A DNA stretch of 64,000 bases from Actinernus sp. WN-2022 (lineage: Eukaryota > Cnidaria > Anthozoa > Actiniaria > Actinernidae): positions 38,028,802 through 38,092,801 of the forward strand of contig JAOWCC010000064.1 in the NCBI GenBank assembly GCA_030867875.1, given 5' to 3'. Under the pieces are notes generated by a model. That model did not search any database. It saw nothing but the letters and a program-made list of their open reading frames with translations, and was not told the origin of the DNA. This document shows, piece by piece, positions 1 through 13,340 of this stretch; the first letter of the stretch is position 1, and every line of letters begins with the position of its first letter. The position numbers and the translations under genes were made by a program.

Positions 1-1129
1 CTTCATCATATAATGGGATCCAATTTAGTTCCTGGAAAAGCTGTACACTGTTTGCCCTCATATCGGCACCCATGATCACTCAGGTGGCACGTTTTTGTAA
101 CTTAAAAACTTTGTTGGTATTACTGTAACTTATAAAATGTAAATCAACAGTGACATTATACATGTACATGTAATTATAATTAACCTTGCATGAGTTTGAC
201 ATGTATTCTACTGGCTGAATTTTTTACTAATTATCAGGGCTCAGAATTGCGACTGATTAGTTGGGCTACTAAGATTTGCTGGTTGGTGACTATACAATTA
301 GATCTTATTTGCTGTAGTCGCCATTAGGGGCAGCTCATTTTTTTTATTTTCGAGGCCTGCCTATGGAAAAAAACAAAACATCCCAGGCATGTCTTCTGAC
401 CTTTGTCGTTTGCACTAATTTTTTTCACTGAATGTTTCCATGGGGCCAGAGTGTTATCAAATAATACCAATTTAATGCTGAGTTATATAAACACAGTGTA
501 TTCTGGAAAGGATAATTTTTTTACAATTTATTTATGAATTGGATGTAATCTGCAAGCCTGGTGGGCGTGGTAAGTCACATGGTGGAATGTATTCCATTTG
601 TGTCCATTGAAACTAGATCAGCACAACAGAAATATGCATTTATATCTAGTGGTCAGTACAAATCCTGTTGATAAAGTTTAGCATATCACCACCTCCCAAA
701 CAACAACAGAGACAGAAATGCATTTCATTTTTGCTCCTGGCTCCTGTCTGGAAAATATAAGTAACACATTAAAACTTGCTGCAAAAATTCATTACCATGT
801 GTGGATTAAAATTGTAGTGATTTTGAATGAAAGTAACTATGATTTCTATTTTAATGTTAAGATGACTGTACGTGTAAAACGAAGGTAAAGCAATCTTTAT
901 TTACTTAATGTAGGTAAACTCGATCATCTCATGACAGCATAGTCTGGCAAGACTGATAAACTTTTATAGGCCAATATATATAATGTGGTACCTACATTGT
1001 ACGATTTTACATCCTAATTGTTCAAGAAGACGTGAAGGTCTAAACATTTGCAGTTAATATTGTTTGATGAGAACAAGATTATTTCACAAAGGCAGCAATA
1101 TTATGCACCTTGCTTCTACTCAGTTATTT

Positions 1130-1215
1130 TTAGAGGTCCCTGAGTGTTGGTCTGGCCAGGGTTTGAACCCTTGACCTCCTGCACCAGGCTGTAGCTTTAT
1201 AAACCACTGAGCTTA
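1130..1215 (-). mobile_element. tRNA-like SINE remnant
   Basis: The minus strand reads GCTCAGTGGTTTATAAAGCT ... GGTCAAGGGTTCAAACCCTG, an A-box and B-box pair with the spacing of a tRNA head. The acceptor stem does not pair convincingly, so I treat it as SINE-derived and not as a working tRNA gene. Confidence 0.5.
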
Positions 1216-2241
1216 AGCTGGGAAGTGTCAGTGAATGTGGAGTCTAGACTGTCTCATCTCATACAAAGCTTTCACTACCTAGACTTAATTAAAGTTTGAT
1301 TGATGGTCTGCTAAATGCAACAGCCACTTGAAACTTCTGTACAGGGCTGCACTTTGAACAGTGAAAACAGTAATAAATGCAAACCCAAGGAAGACAGTCC
1401 ATGCAGTATCAAACAGCTGGGTTTAAAAAATAATTAAAGTAGATGTATGACTGCAGTAAGAAGGTGAGGGAGGGGCAGTTCCACAATAGTTGGTAACTAA
1501 TATTCAATAAAAACACAATATCTAACCATGATTCTATTTGGCTTGTAAAGCAATCTTATTTTGATTCATGATCAATCTTCTCCAATGTATAAAACTCATG
1601 GCCCATCCTTTATAATGTGTTTCTCTTAGCTAATATGACGTCACTGATCACGTGATCACCCTAAGAAGCAGTATAAATGCTGAGGAAGTTAAATCCAACA
1701 AAACATTTTAAAGTTATAGTTGAAAGATAGCAACTATAATAAGTGAAGTAAGACAAGAAAACATTAAATCTTTGCTAGGGGTCGATCAGGCAACAAGGTC
1801 AAACCCATGCCTTTTAAAACATATTTGAGCATTATTTTAGTTATGAAATTATTCTTCAATCTTCTTCTTTTTACATTTAAAAAAATTGGATCGGTCTTCA
1901 ATCTTTCTTTTTTCTTTATGGTTGGCCGGGCAATGGTAAACAAAACATTTTATTGGAATGGCTAAATTTTGAATTTTTTTTTTTAAAATACTACAGTTTA
2001 CAGATTGGAGTCAACAGTTTCTCGTGTTCTGAATGGCTTATTGCCATTGGAAATGAGAGGATTTACCATGGATTGCATCATTGTTCGTGTGAGAGTGCAT
2101 GCTTGAATCATTTCCAAGGGTCTTCCGCTTCACTATTTTTAGTTTATTGTGGTAAAAAAACAAATTTACGGTAGTTTACCATGGTATGTCCTCTTATTTA
2201 CCATGCTATTCATCATCGCATGGTCAACATTTGTTGTCGAT

Positions 2242-2378
2242 TCACTCGGCTAGCGCCTTGTGAAATCCACAACAATCACTCGGCTAGCGCCTTGTGAAAT
2301 CCACAACAATCACTCGGCTAGCGCCTTGTGAAATCCACAACAATCACTCACCTAGCGTCTTGTGAAATCCACAACAAT
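2242..2378. repeat. 34-bp tandem repeat, 4 copies, inside an inverted-repeat element
   Basis: Unit TCACTCGGCTAGCGCCTTGT followed by GAAATCCACAACAA. The array is enclosed by inverted ends of about 28 bases (2175-2202 and 2409-2436, GGTATGTCCTCTTATTTACC and its complement), so it is the core of a small DNA element. Confidence 0.88.
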
Positions 2379-2458
2379 TTTGACCATGTGAAATATGACA
2401 CAAAATGAGGTAAATAAGAGGACATACCACAGTAAATGCATCTTTATGTATTTTCTCT

Positions 2459-2897
2459 ATAAGGGACTGGTCATAAAGTACAGGGGGGGGGGGGGGGAGG
2501 GGGTGATAAAATTTGATTTTTCAAAGGCTGGATTTTATGTGGCCCACCCCTGGATTAGTGCATAATTACACATGACCCACCTCTATTTTGCAGCTGAAAA
2601 ACATCATGACCTAGCCCCTAGTACATTAAGGCCTACAAATAATGGTAAATGAAAATCACAAATTGGGTATAGATACAACATCAGTTCATGTAATATTTGT
2701 GCTTTGTAAAAACAAAATAAAAAAACTGTTAATACCTTTCAAGTGTAAAATCAAAGCAGATTCTAGTGTGACCCACCATCAATGTGGTGGCAACATTTTC
2801 ATGACCCACCCCCATTTATGACTTCAAAAATGGATGACACACCCCCTAATTTTCATCACCCACCCCCACCCCCTTTACTTTATGACCAGTCCTTATA
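2459..2897. mobile_element. MITE with about 22-bp inverted ends
   Basis: The left end ATAAGGGACTGGTCATAAAG and right end CTTTATGACCAGTCCTTAT are inverted copies. It contains a G homopolymer run and a pyrimidine-rich right side. No coding capacity. Confidence 0.8.
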
Positions 2898-4962
2898 AAT
2901 GAGTAATTGATAATTGCAGAATATACCCCTCCAATGGTTAATTAATAATTCATTTCTCAAACTTCTAAAGACCTAACCCAAAAATAAATGAAAAAACCCT
3001 TACCCAAATTATACCTGGAACGAGACTAAATAATACACCTGAACTAATTAATAAGGAGGATTTTGCGCAGTTTTTGAGTGATCTTTTGAGTGGAGGGGGC
3101 TCAAAAGACGCTAATTCCTTGTCATATTGTAAACATGAATACGCCATCTGTCAGACATGACGTTTTCAAAAGCTCAAGACAAACATATGCTTTCTCGATC
3201 GAGGCTGCTATCACTTAATTCTTGTCGAACCATGTAACCGTCAATCAAGCCGTTTTCCGAGTGTCAAAGGAATAACAAAGAACTCGAGAAGTAGCAAATT
3301 TGATCTTGAGTCTTTCTTCTCGTAGAATTTTAAAACAAAGAACCTCTTAAATGACAAACAGTACCTGTTTTAAAAACAATCATCTTCAAAGCTATCGGAA
3401 ACAAAGTTAAAGCGTTAGTACAATTTATCATTTTTAATATCTCGCGCGCTCGATCGTGCTTGCTCACCGTTTTAATCGCAAGATCGATCGAAGTTTCTCT
3501 CCGATAATATTAGCCCATGTGTCTGGTAGGCTTTTGGAAACCTCTGCACGAACAGCTGATAAAAGAATGGAAAAAATCTAAATCAGCAGCAACTAACCTA
3601 GCTTGCTTATAGTTGCTATTTAGAAAAATTCTAGGAAATTCGATTATAAAAGTCAAACGACTTGTACACATAAATTTTATACCTTGAACTGCTTTCGGGA
3701 TCTGCTGTTCACTCCGTGTTTTAAATATAACACCATCAATCATTTGTAGGTGGTATCCGAAATCGGGTTAGAATAAGATTATTTTTAAGAACGAAATAAT
3801 TCCCCACAACATTATAAGTGTGCAACGACTTACAGGGGAGGACTGGATAAAGGTGTTTTTTTTGGGGGGGGGGAGGAGGGGGTGAGAGGTGGAGCAGGCA
3901 AGCACAGTAATATAAGCGGCTTCATAAAAAAGAAGCGCCCGAATTAATATTCAGATTGCTTTTTATATTTTGTTTTATTTGTTATCACCTTCTTTTATAC
4001 TAAATTCACTTCAAGAAACAACCACCAGCGAAAATAATCAAGATTCTTACCCCCCCCCCCCCCCCCCCCCCACTTCCCACTATTAACAAGATCGATAGCC
4101 TCGGTTTCAGCCGTTTCAACTAGGATCGCGGGCGCACCGAAAGCTGGAAACAGAGCAAACCGACCAACTTGTGGCGGGAAGTACAATAATTTTGTCGAAA
4201 TATCTACTCTCTTTCTGCGATTTGAAAAAAAGTAGTGTTATTTATTATTGGAGGAAATTGTGAACATATTGGTAAGTGCAATTTATGTGCGAGTGTGGTT
4301 TCATGGCTAGTAAATCAGCCGATTATTCTTGTTTTGAAAAAAACTAAGTTAAACTTAAACACGCTAGTTCTTGTGAAACTTTGTTGGCATTATTTTATTT
4401 AAGCTTATGTATAAGCTTACTTTAACCCTCATAATCGATGTTTGAATCTAAGATCATTATTCTTACCGAATTATAGATTCTTGTTCGTTATTAAAAGACC
4501 CAAATTCTGAAAATTCTATCCTGGAATGAGCTGATTAGTTTTACACTCGAAATACCAATGATTTGCAATGCGAAGAATGTTGATTTCGATAACAAATCCA
4601 CCTGGCCCTCGACTGTTTTGCTACTATTTCTCGAAAAAGAAACCATTAATCGTATGAGAAATCCAAGCTTTGTAATTTGGAATGGAATCAAAGATGTGTT
4701 TTACAACGCATTCTTCTGAGAAGAAATATCTAAAAGAATTACAATTCTTCTTTGAAGAAATAAGGTCTTTGTCCCCATTACTTATTAGAAGCCATAATTT
4801 ATAATAAAATTATACTTCTCAGAATCGGAATTATAATGTACTGTCAATTGAGACCCCAGGGACATGGTGGGGGATAATATTATATTGACTTATTTTGGAA
4901 AAACGGTCTTGTAGCATTGCAATTTATACTAAAACCACAGACATACATGTACATACTATAAA

Positions 4963-5129
4963 CTAATTGAGATTTTGAGACGCGATACCGAATTATATTG
5001 CCGGCCAGTTGGGAGAAAATATATTCCGTATTGGGCGGAGTTGCGCAGCGACGAAGCCCAATACGAAGAATATATTTTCTTCCAACGCCGGCAATATAAT
5101 TCGGTATCGCGTCTCAAAATCTCAATTAG
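4963..5129. mobile_element. Near-perfect palindromic foldback element
   Basis: CTAATTGAGATTTTGAGACG ... and its complement form arms of about 80 bases with a small centre near GGAGTTGCGCAGCGACG. A related shorter stretch (GAGACGCAATACC) occurs at 5531-5570, so the element may extend to about 5575. Confidence 0.82.
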
Positions 5130-7257
5130 TTTTGTATCGCGATTCAACAGTTAAGTCGGGAATTGTTAAAAGAAAGAAGAGAATGAAGCACCAAACTTAT
5201 TCTGATCGTAATTTCAATTCTCAAAAGGCGCCTAGTATATCTATGGCAACGGTTTCACGGCTTGAGTGGCGAAAACGTTCGCGACGTGTTTTGAAATCTC
5301 TTCAAAAATTATGAAAATTGTACTTTTAGCGAATAAGAGTGTTAGATTTCTGACGGAAACTACAATGCCAACCTTAACTTTAGGATTGAATGATGCTTAT
5401 CTTGTAATTTACAGTGTTTTGAAGGTGAAATTGTAGAAATCTTGCTGTTGAACAAACGACTTTTGACCTTGACCTGGAACCCATGTAACTGCAAGGGCTC
5501 GCGCAAGAGCCAATCAGAGGCTGGTATTCTGAGACGCAATACCATGTTATATTGGCGTCTCAAAAGTAAACAAAGTGATCAGTGAATCGTGATACTATAT
5601 AGGTATTATGTTAAAGGTCTTGAATTGAAAAAAAATTACACAATTATTTAATGTTTTGATCAAAAATTAAAAGTGTATAGATGATGTAAATTTTTCAATG
5701 CAAAATGACTGTGGCTGCCAGGAGGCTTTGAAATAATAAATATAAAAGATCTGGGATGTGTTGGGGATTTATGATATGAGTTGCGTATTACAAGTTTTAT
5801 CCCTACTCAAAGAGGAAAAAGTAGTTTTTCATCCTTTTTTGATACAAGCCAGGTCATAAAACCTGAATGAAAGAGAATTTAAAATTCCTGATACAGCATT
5901 TTAGACAAATTAGTTGAGATTCTAAAGGGAATTTTTTTTTTCAAAGCCCCAAGGCCTGAACTCCTTCCCGCAGTCATTTTGCATTGAAAACATACAACAC
6001 AAATTTTAATTTGTGATCAAAACAAATTAAGGTTACCATTGACTTTTGCGGCCTGTTTTCTCACCAAAAATGTTTTTAATTCCATGTGAAGTTTATTAAT
6101 AATTATTGTACTTTATTTCCCTGAAAAAAAATGAAAACTTCGCGAGATATTTGGAAAACCATATTTCGAAGTAAAGTAAATAGATAGCTTACTCATGATA
6201 ATCCCTTTACCGAGCGGCAAGTTTGCTGGGAAACTACATCCGGACATCCAAAAGCCCTATCTCAATGCATATGCATATCGCATGTACTTTAGTGTTCACA
6301 TGTTTATAGCAGACTGCAGTACTGCTATCATTCATCGCTCTTCGAGTTGTCATTAGAAATATTGTTTCAGCTCGCTTTTGGATAAACCAAAACGGGATCC
6401 CAGTCCTTTGGATGCCCTATGACCACATCTACATTGCCAGAGTTCGTGCTGGTTTGCTGCGAGTTCTCTTTCAATGGCTTTGTCGTCGCTTTTGCCTTCT
6501 ACCTGTCCTTGATATCTCAGGCTGCTTTTTTGTCTTAAATCGCTTGACAACACTTTTCTTTTTGCTAGGTTTCTTAGTTTTTGCCATGATAGCTAGCCAG
6601 ATCTAACCAGACTGATCGTTCGGTGAAACTAGCAATGCGGTACTGTAACCCAGGTAATTCTTGGTTCATTCATAACAACCCCAGGGGTCCTGTCTTTCAT
6701 TGGCTTGTTGGGTTAAGATGTTGACAGAACCTTTGATGAAGTGTGAACTCGCTGTAAAACTTCCGGATCTAAAAAGTCTGACTTCATTTATTTGCTTATT
6801 CCCTAACTTTGAGTGAATTATACCTATCTTAATAATTATGGGATCCTTGCGAAACTTGGCCAAAAGATAGATATACTATCAAGGAACCAATTAAGTGTGT
6901 CAGGCTTTAGCAATATTTTCGTTATTTCTTTTTTTATGTGGCTTAGCGTCATATAGTTTGGAAGATTTTCCGACCTCAAACTTCAAGAAGCATTTGCATA
7001 CAAACAAAGTAAAATATTAAAAACCTCGGACACACTTTTAGAGGCTGCATGTCATCTGCTGATTGACAATTGAAGTGCAATTGAATGGATTGTATGCCCA
7101 AATGCATATGCGCATAATTCACTGATCTAAACCGTTTTTGCGTTTGTAGGCTTAGTACTGCTTTCCAATGAAATCTTTATTTAAAACTAATTCCAACAGA
7201 TACCTTGTTTTATAAGCTTTACAGTACGTGATGTATAGGTTTATGTGGTTTCCTTTA

Positions 7258-7668
7258 AAGGCCCCGCTTATTTAATTTTTGAGGGTCGAAGGGGGGCGCT
7301 TATTCGTGAGGGGGCGCTTATTTCATTTTAAAAAAAATGCTGGAATCCGAGTCAATAAAAAAACATAACTTTTATTAAGATCGTAACAAGAACTGTAACA
7401 TGTAAAAAACCCTGGTCGCGTGTCAGTCAATGGCTGAGTCAGTACTTTCAGGGCCGGAAGTAATACCGTACGTTGTAACGTACAGATAATATCGGTAAGT
7501 GTTAAGGTACATGTAGCTGGTACTCAATCCATGACAATTTTATCGGGGGGGAGGGGCGCTTATTTGGGAGGGGGCGCTTATTTCAGAAAACGCAGTGGAA
7601 GGGGGGCCGCTTATTCGAGTGGGGGCACTTATTTGAAGGAGGGCGCTTAATCGAATATTTACGGTACA
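7258..7668. repeat. GGGGCGCTTATT-rich dispersed repeat
   Basis: Repeated GGGGGCGCTTATTTC motifs appear on both flanks of a unique centre, ending AATATTTACGGTACATG. A similar AAGCCCCCC-rich element is at 10561-10968. I see no gene. Confidence 0.6.
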
Positions 7669-8585
7669 TGTATGTGGCTTTCAATACAATGCTACAAGAG
7701 AGTTCACTCAACCAAGACCATGCAGCAAGCTGCACAGTCGTGAAACAAAATCTGCAGGACTTTAATCATGATTTAAAAATCAGGGTCAGGTTGATGAGTT
7801 TATACTGATTTCACTTTTTTCTTTTTCATTCGTCCTCAGTTTTCATCTAAATTTTGAAAAGAAATTTATAACTAAAATGGGGTTTATTTTAAGGCACTCA
7901 TTATTCACTCAGACTTAAAATTCCATGTGGCCAGAAAAGCTGTACATGTATAATTTATATGTAATTTATAGCCTCTGTGTGTAAAATGTGCTTTGTGTGC
8001 CAGTAGTGAGCTCAGTTTGGTGAATGAAGACATTAACTATGTGACACAACCTGGAATTAATTTGCTTGGGATCAAGATTTATTTGCGATGAGGGTGGAAT
8101 TTTATTCAAGTATTGCAATAATCACTAATCCATTTACCTTAATGAGTTGTTGAGAAATAAATGTCATTCAACAAGGGTGGGAATGGAAAAACATCCTACA
8201 ACCGGGTTTTGTGAACGTTTATGTTTTTACTGGAATAATAAATTATATTGCTCTTTGAGACTCTAAAAATGTACTGTTCACCATCTGTCTCCTATCAAAG
8301 ATGGACAGCCATACACAGGCTATCTACAAATAGATTATTTTTGCAAGACTAATACACGCAGGGGATACTCCCATACATTGCTGTATGGGTGTGTGCCGCC
8401 CCAAAGGGTATGTTTTTCGAGCTGAAATTTCAGGGAAGTATCAGACCGCACATCTTCATATATTCCTCTTGTTATGAAAATAATAGTACAGGTCTGAAAA
8501 AGGATCCAGAGAATCTGATATTTTGGTCTGAAATGGTCAGGGTTTTGAGACCTGGGCAGTACACTCTAACCCAAAATTCCAATGA

Positions 8586-8720
8586 TCTGTAACAATCTCC
8601 AGATAGGTTCATAGCATGAAAGGATTAAATTGAAGCAAGAATTTCAGAAAACATGACAAATGGACAATTTTTGCAAAAATCTTAGATTTGGACAAAATAT
8701 AAAAACCACAGAATGATTGA
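8586..8720. repeat. Dispersed repeat just upstream of the TLC gene; second copy at 21306-21455
   Basis: Both copies share AACAATCTC-AGATAGGTTC, GAAGCAAGAATTTCAGAAAA and AAAATCTTAGAT-TGGACAAA in the same order and spacing. Class unknown. Confidence 0.7.
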
Positions 8721-8794
8721 AAAATTATTATTCTTTGAAGAAAATTATGTCTTCCTTTGAGACCCAAAGAAGAATCATAATTATATGATCATTT

Positions 8795-8811
8795 TCTTTT
8801 CTTTTTTTTAG
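8795..8811 (+). promoter_or_regulatory. Probable 3' splice site of a 5'-UTR intron of the TLC gene
   Basis: A run of T and C ends in TAG about 45 bases before the TLC start codon. This is a good animal acceptor. The matching upstream 5' UTR exon was not identified with confidence. One candidate donor (TTG followed by GTAAGT) lies near 4271, but nothing else supports it. Confidence 0.45.
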
Positions 8812-8856
8812 GGTGCATAATTTAATATGAAGAGAATTTGAAGCTAAAGAGTTGTG

Positions 8857-9543
8857 ATGACAGTTATACTGGAGACAGGTGCTGGTGTTCTGTCATGTTT
8901 CTTCTTCTGGGTTTCCCTCTATGGCATCATCAGTGTTGTTAACAGGTACAGGAGTCCTGAATGGAATTGCCGTGTGGTAACTGTAGTTCATGCTATACTG
9001 AGCACCTCCCTCTCCTATTGGTGTGCATTTCAAACTGGTCCATGGCCATTTGATGCCTTTGGTGATGCCAGCACTCCATTTCAAACCCTAGTCACAACAA
9101 TAACTGTGGGATATTTCTTGTTTGATTTCATCTGGTGCATATGCATGGGAACAGAAGGCACTTCCATGCTTCTTCATCATCTACTCTCTGGTTTTAGTAT
9201 GTCATATGTACTTTATTTTGGATACTCTGGGTCTGAAATTGTGGCAACTATTTTTGGGTCAGAATTCACCAATCCATTTTTACAACTAAGATGGTTTTTA
9301 CGCGAGACCAGACTGTATGAGACAAGACTGGCTTATGTCAATGACTTTATTTTTATGGTTCTTTTTTTGTTTCTGCGTCTTGGGCCTGGGTCTTCAGTTC
9401 TCTATTGGACCTTGAAATCAACTAAACCAACCCTGGTTGTTAAGACAGGAGGAACAGGGTTGTATTTAGTGGGAGTCGTATGGAGTTACCACATCTTCAG
9501 ATTTGCTCAACGAAGATTTTTTGGTAAGAAAAAGCAAAAGTAA
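8857..9543 (+). CDS. TLCD5: TLC domain-containing protein, TLCD5/TMEM136-like
   Basis: An intact single coding exon gives 228 residues. It is a multi-pass membrane protein of the TRAM-LAG-CLN8 family. Hydrophobic segments lie at about residues 8-28, 42-58, 76-96, 105-125, 163-185 and 198-215. Family signatures are the RYRSPEWNCR stretch (30-39), GPWPF (61-65), the HH pair in MLLHHLLS (104-111) and GSEFTNPFLQLRWFLRET (134-151), which matches the conserved TLCD5 core. The C-terminus ends KKQK, which fits a KKXX endoplasmic-reticulum retrieval signal. I chose the ATG at 8857; the codon just before it is GTG. A pyrimidine-rich tract ending in AG at 8810-8811 suggests a spliced 5' UTR. TLCD proteins are linked to membrane phospholipid composition; the exact role of this one is unknown to me. 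Confidence 0.93.
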   Translation: MTVILETGAGVLSCFFFWVSLYGIISVVNRYRSPEWNCRVVTVVHAILSTSLSYWCAFQTGPWPFDAFGDASTPFQTLVTTITVGYFLFDFIWCICMGTEGTSMLLHHLLSGFSMSYVLYFGYSGSEIVATIFGSEFTNPFLQLRWFLRETRLYETRLAYVNDFIFMVLFLFLRLGPGSSVLYWTLKSTKPTLVVKTGGTGLYLVGVVWSYHIFRFAQRRFFGKKKQK

Positions 9544-9699
9544 GATATCCAAGGTTAGTATATTCATGAAATTTTCATTGACAAGTAATTATTTAAGTCA
9601 GACAATACTGAAAGGTCTTCAGACTAGACATTTGAACCTGCCTCTGTTTTATTTTTTATGTACAACTACCATTAATAAGTGCTTTTGTGAAGGTTATAT

Positions 9700-10075
9700 A
9701 CCACTACCGAGGTGTGAATGAGATTTATCAACCCCAGGGGGCTACCAAGGTGTTTATGAGATTTATCAACCTCGGGGAGCTTAACCAAGGTGTTTGAGAT
9801 TTATCAACCCAGGGGGCTACCGAGGTGTGTATGAGATTTATCAACCCCAGGGGTCTACCGAGGTGTGTGTGAGATTTATCAACCCCAGGGGGCTACCGAG
9901 GTGTGTATGATATTTATCAACCCCAGGGAGCTACCGAGGTGTTTGAGATTAAATTTTATCAACCCCAGGGCGCTACTGGGGTGTGTATGAGACTTATCAA
10001 CCTGATGGGGCTACCGAGGTGTGTATGAGATTTATCAACCCCAGGGGGTTACCGAGGTGTGTATGATACACCAAG
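9700..10075. repeat. About 38-bp minisatellite, about 10 copies, downstream of the TLC gene
   Basis: Unit ACCGAGGTGTGTATGAGATT followed by TATCAACCCCAGGGGGCT. Copies vary in length and in the GTGT stretch. A hairpin (10129-10210) follows. Confidence 0.88.
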
Positions 10076-10128
10076 GTAGCAGTATATAACAGTCTTATAT
10101 ACTCGGTGGTGAAGTTCCCTAATAAAAT

Positions 10129-10210
10129 GAATCTCCAGATTGATAAGTAGGTTATCATCCTCATGAATTTATTAATGAGGTTGATAACGTACTTATCGAC
10201 CTGGAGATTC
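10129..10210. repeat. Long hairpin / small foldback element
   Basis: GAATCTCCAG ... TTGATAAGTAGGTTATCA pairs with TGATAACGTACTTATCGACC ... GGAGATTC around a short loop. It directly follows the minisatellite. It could form the 3' end of the TLC transcript, but nothing shows that. Confidence 0.75.
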
Positions 10211-10560
10211 AATTGTTGGGTTAATAACTTTGATTAAGACAGTTAGAGAACAAAGGAAACAGAGCCAATGAGCATATAAATAAATTATGATGATAATATA
10301 TATTCTGCAGTCACTTTGTTCCTCTTATCAAGACCATTGTCTTGGTATTCTCAAGGGACTTTTTAAATGTGAATAAGAAATAGAATGTGAAAAGGATTCT
10401 AACTGGTAGTTGTACAATCATGTAGTTAAGTAATGATGCAGCTAAGAACTGTAGCAAAAGACAATAGGCTGCGGCAATGAGCATATCCCCACATACATAT
10501 TTGTTGAATATGCCTGTAGTGCTGTATGAGATCTCTACAATCCAAACTACACCCAGAAAA

Positions 10561-10968
10561 TACTGTAAATCCTCTATTTAGCCCCCCTCTTTTAATAAGC
10601 CCCCCTTTTTGAAGATGACTTTAATTAAGCCTCCCCTCTCTTTTAAGCCCCCCCCCCCCCAAAAGTCAGTATTACCGCAGTAGTTGCGTCACTCCATTCT
10701 TGAATGTAATTAAATCTTATGAAGGTACCACACTATTTAAACAATATTTTATTCTTGGACTTTTGCTCCTTGACAGTTAATATATGTTTTAGTTTTCCCA
10801 CCTTGTGTCCCAGTTCCTTGTGGAGAATAAAAGGGAATTTTACACATACTGGTCTCTACTGAACATTGGCTCTTCCATTGACATAAGCCCCCCTCTCTAA
10901 TTAAGCCCCCCTCAACGATGCTCGGAAAAGAATAAGCCCCCCGGGAGCTTAATAGAGGATTTACGGTA
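10561..10968. mobile_element. MITE with TACTGTAAATCCTCTATT ends
   Basis: The left end TACTGTAAATCCTCTATT is matched by AATAGAGGATTTACGGTA on the right. AAGCCCCCC-rich tracts lie just inside both ends. 408 bases, no coding capacity. Confidence 0.8.
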
Positions 10969-10975
10969 AGTATTA

Positions 10976-13330
10976 TTTTATGCTATGGGTTCTTTTCACT
11001 GAAAACTCAAAGAAGCCACCATCCAGCCAATTGGAAAGGGAGAAAACAAAAGATCTTTCAATTTCAAATTTGATAACTTAATCCCCACGTACATTGTACA
11101 TGTATGATGTTCTTTGAAATTAAACCATAGTTCATTTGATAAAAAATAAATTAAACCTGAGTTCAAAAATTATCAACCAATGAAATTATGAGAAAGAAGA
11201 ATAGAAAATTAGCACCTTTTACATAACTTTGCTGTCCATGCTATCGTTCTTAGCCAGAGCATTACTTAAATAATATGCCCATTATGCAGCTGTCTTAGCT
11301 AGTACAAAATGAAGCTCAAATATACTCTGGATTTACACTGTACACCTGCTGGATTCATCTGAGCCCAATATGGCAAAATACAAAATGTGAGCAAGAGTGA
11401 GAAGGAAAAAGACGTTTAGAACTTTACACTTGGTATTATATAACAATAAATTTTACTATTCAGAGATGTAGCTACATATTAAGCTTTTTAGATAGCAGGG
11501 CCTGAGGAGAATTATAGAGGACCATGCAACCATGAATGGTTTCACAATATTCAAGGTTGAAGGTTAAATATTCACACAAAATCATTCGATCTGTTCAATT
11601 GGAGTGAAGGTCTGAAATTTTATTCCATCCTTAATACGATCTGTAAAAAGTCTTTATTAAGAAATGCAAAAGTTTACAAATGTACTTATCAATGTTCTTT
11701 TGTCTTGTGATGATTATATTGATATGGCCCTGATTATGCAGCATGTAGCAAATCCATAACTTTTTCCATCTTTGGCTCTTCTCCTTGAATTCAACTTTGT
11801 GTCTTATTTTCGACTAGGAAATTGCCTGAGTCTTTAAACCTTGTAAATTATAGTAGATTAATATTGTTGGCTTATTTAAAATAGTACTTATTTTAGCAGT
11901 CAGTTCTACTTGTAAGTTCTTTTTGTAATTTAAGATCTGTTAATTTCCATTTTTCTTTTGTTTGAAAATTGTTAATAAGATTGTCTCTTGTATATTTGCT
12001 AACCCCCCACCTCGAATAGCATTTAATGCTAAATGTAAATGTGGGTGGACTAGATTCTTTGTAATGTAATTTGTAAATAATTTATTGAAGTGAAAGGTGA
12101 ATATTTATCTTCAATATTTACTGCTTGTCCATACATTATGTAGTCGGACCAAAGTTGAAAACAGCCAGGGAAATGGTCCATTGCCTGGCTATACATGTAG
12201 GCTCTTCTTAATACCTATGCAAATTTACTTGATGGTGAGGTTAAGCACGGATGAAGCGATGATGAATCGGATCCAAACTATAATAATCCAAATACAAAAT
12301 GAGTGTAAAAAAGCTTTAATAACAAAAACACAAACCAGAACTTTGTGTTCAATGTTCACTTTTAACATCATGCAAGTAGCTTTCACAAAAATATTTGAAG
12401 CCCTTGCAAAGCTCCTTTCTTCACTATTGTAATCTCTTCTGCAAAAGCAAACTTGAAATATGGGATGAAAGACAAAGTCTTGACAGAGACATCTCGTTGA
12501 CTGAGGAAACCGCCAGATTAGAATTTAATCCATACTTAGCCTCACTTCCGCACGGATTAGGATAAATATCTCTGCTATGCGTGTATTTTAATGTTAACAG
12601 TCATCAGCACTAATCTTTCGTTACTGGAACAATTACTATATTATATTATTGATATTGATAGCTTATATGAAGGGGTTGGTGCAAGAACAGTGTACTGAGT
12701 AACTACTGATCACATTCTGAATTCTCCATTATTTGTTCTTTGTTTCCTAAAGGAGAACTTGGAACTTGATCAACAACCACTTATGCTGTTATTCCACAGA
12801 CCCCTTTATATGAGAAAGGAATACCATGTCATGTTTTTAAAATAATAAGATTTAATTAAAATTTGAAAATTATGCAGTGAAATGTGTACTTGTAATCATT
12901 ATACCAAAATTAATGTAATTACATGTATATAGTAACAGAAAAAAATAGGGAGGAGGATAAAGCCTTGTCAGTGTAGATTAAGACTTCATCTTTCTACTAA
13001 ATGTTTTCATTTATTACTAATTATAGAAGAAATGAATATCATGATGAAAATAAATATGGTAATCAAAAAGCTCATTTTTTACCATCAATTACCAAGTCAC
13101 AGGTTTTATAGATATGCATTAAATCATGGATCATAAGTGAGCATTAAGACATAATATAAACAGGCAGATTACCAATTAGTGAAAGGCTAAAAAGTTAAAT
13201 AGCCAATAACAGTAATTTAATATGGGTTAAATATACTATTTACTTTCAAGCAAAAATCTGTTCATAGAAAGCTCTCCTTATTAATTTAATGCCAGTTTGG
13301 GGCTGTACTTTAGAGTGGATTTTGTATGAG
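10976..13330. other. Intergenic stretch between the TLC gene and the RSPH1-like 3' end
   Basis: AT-rich. A fragment of the 37.6-38.0 kb MITE family lies at about 10985-11040. A 111-codon ORF at 12097-12432 has no recognisable motif or splice context. The 3' UTR of the RSPH1-like gene may extend into the right end. Confidence 0.5.
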
Positions 13331-13340
13331 TGCAGCACGG

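Larger units (their letters stand above)
1..8794. other. Left region without recognisable genes
   Basis: AT-rich, with homopolymer G and C runs (about 2481-2500, 4051-4071), MITEs and a SINE remnant listed separately. ORFs are all under about 100 codons, overlap on both strands or cover palindromes. Nothing resembles a known protein. Confidence 0.6.

Noticed and set aside
5009..5314. 101-codon ORF
   Set aside because: The first third translates one arm of a palindrome and an ORF exists on the other strand too; the rest has no recognised motif.
6353..6599. Basic MAKTKKPSKKKSVVKRFKTK reading and overlapping minus-strand ORF
   Set aside because: Short, frames disagree, no splice context or family match; too weak to call a gene.
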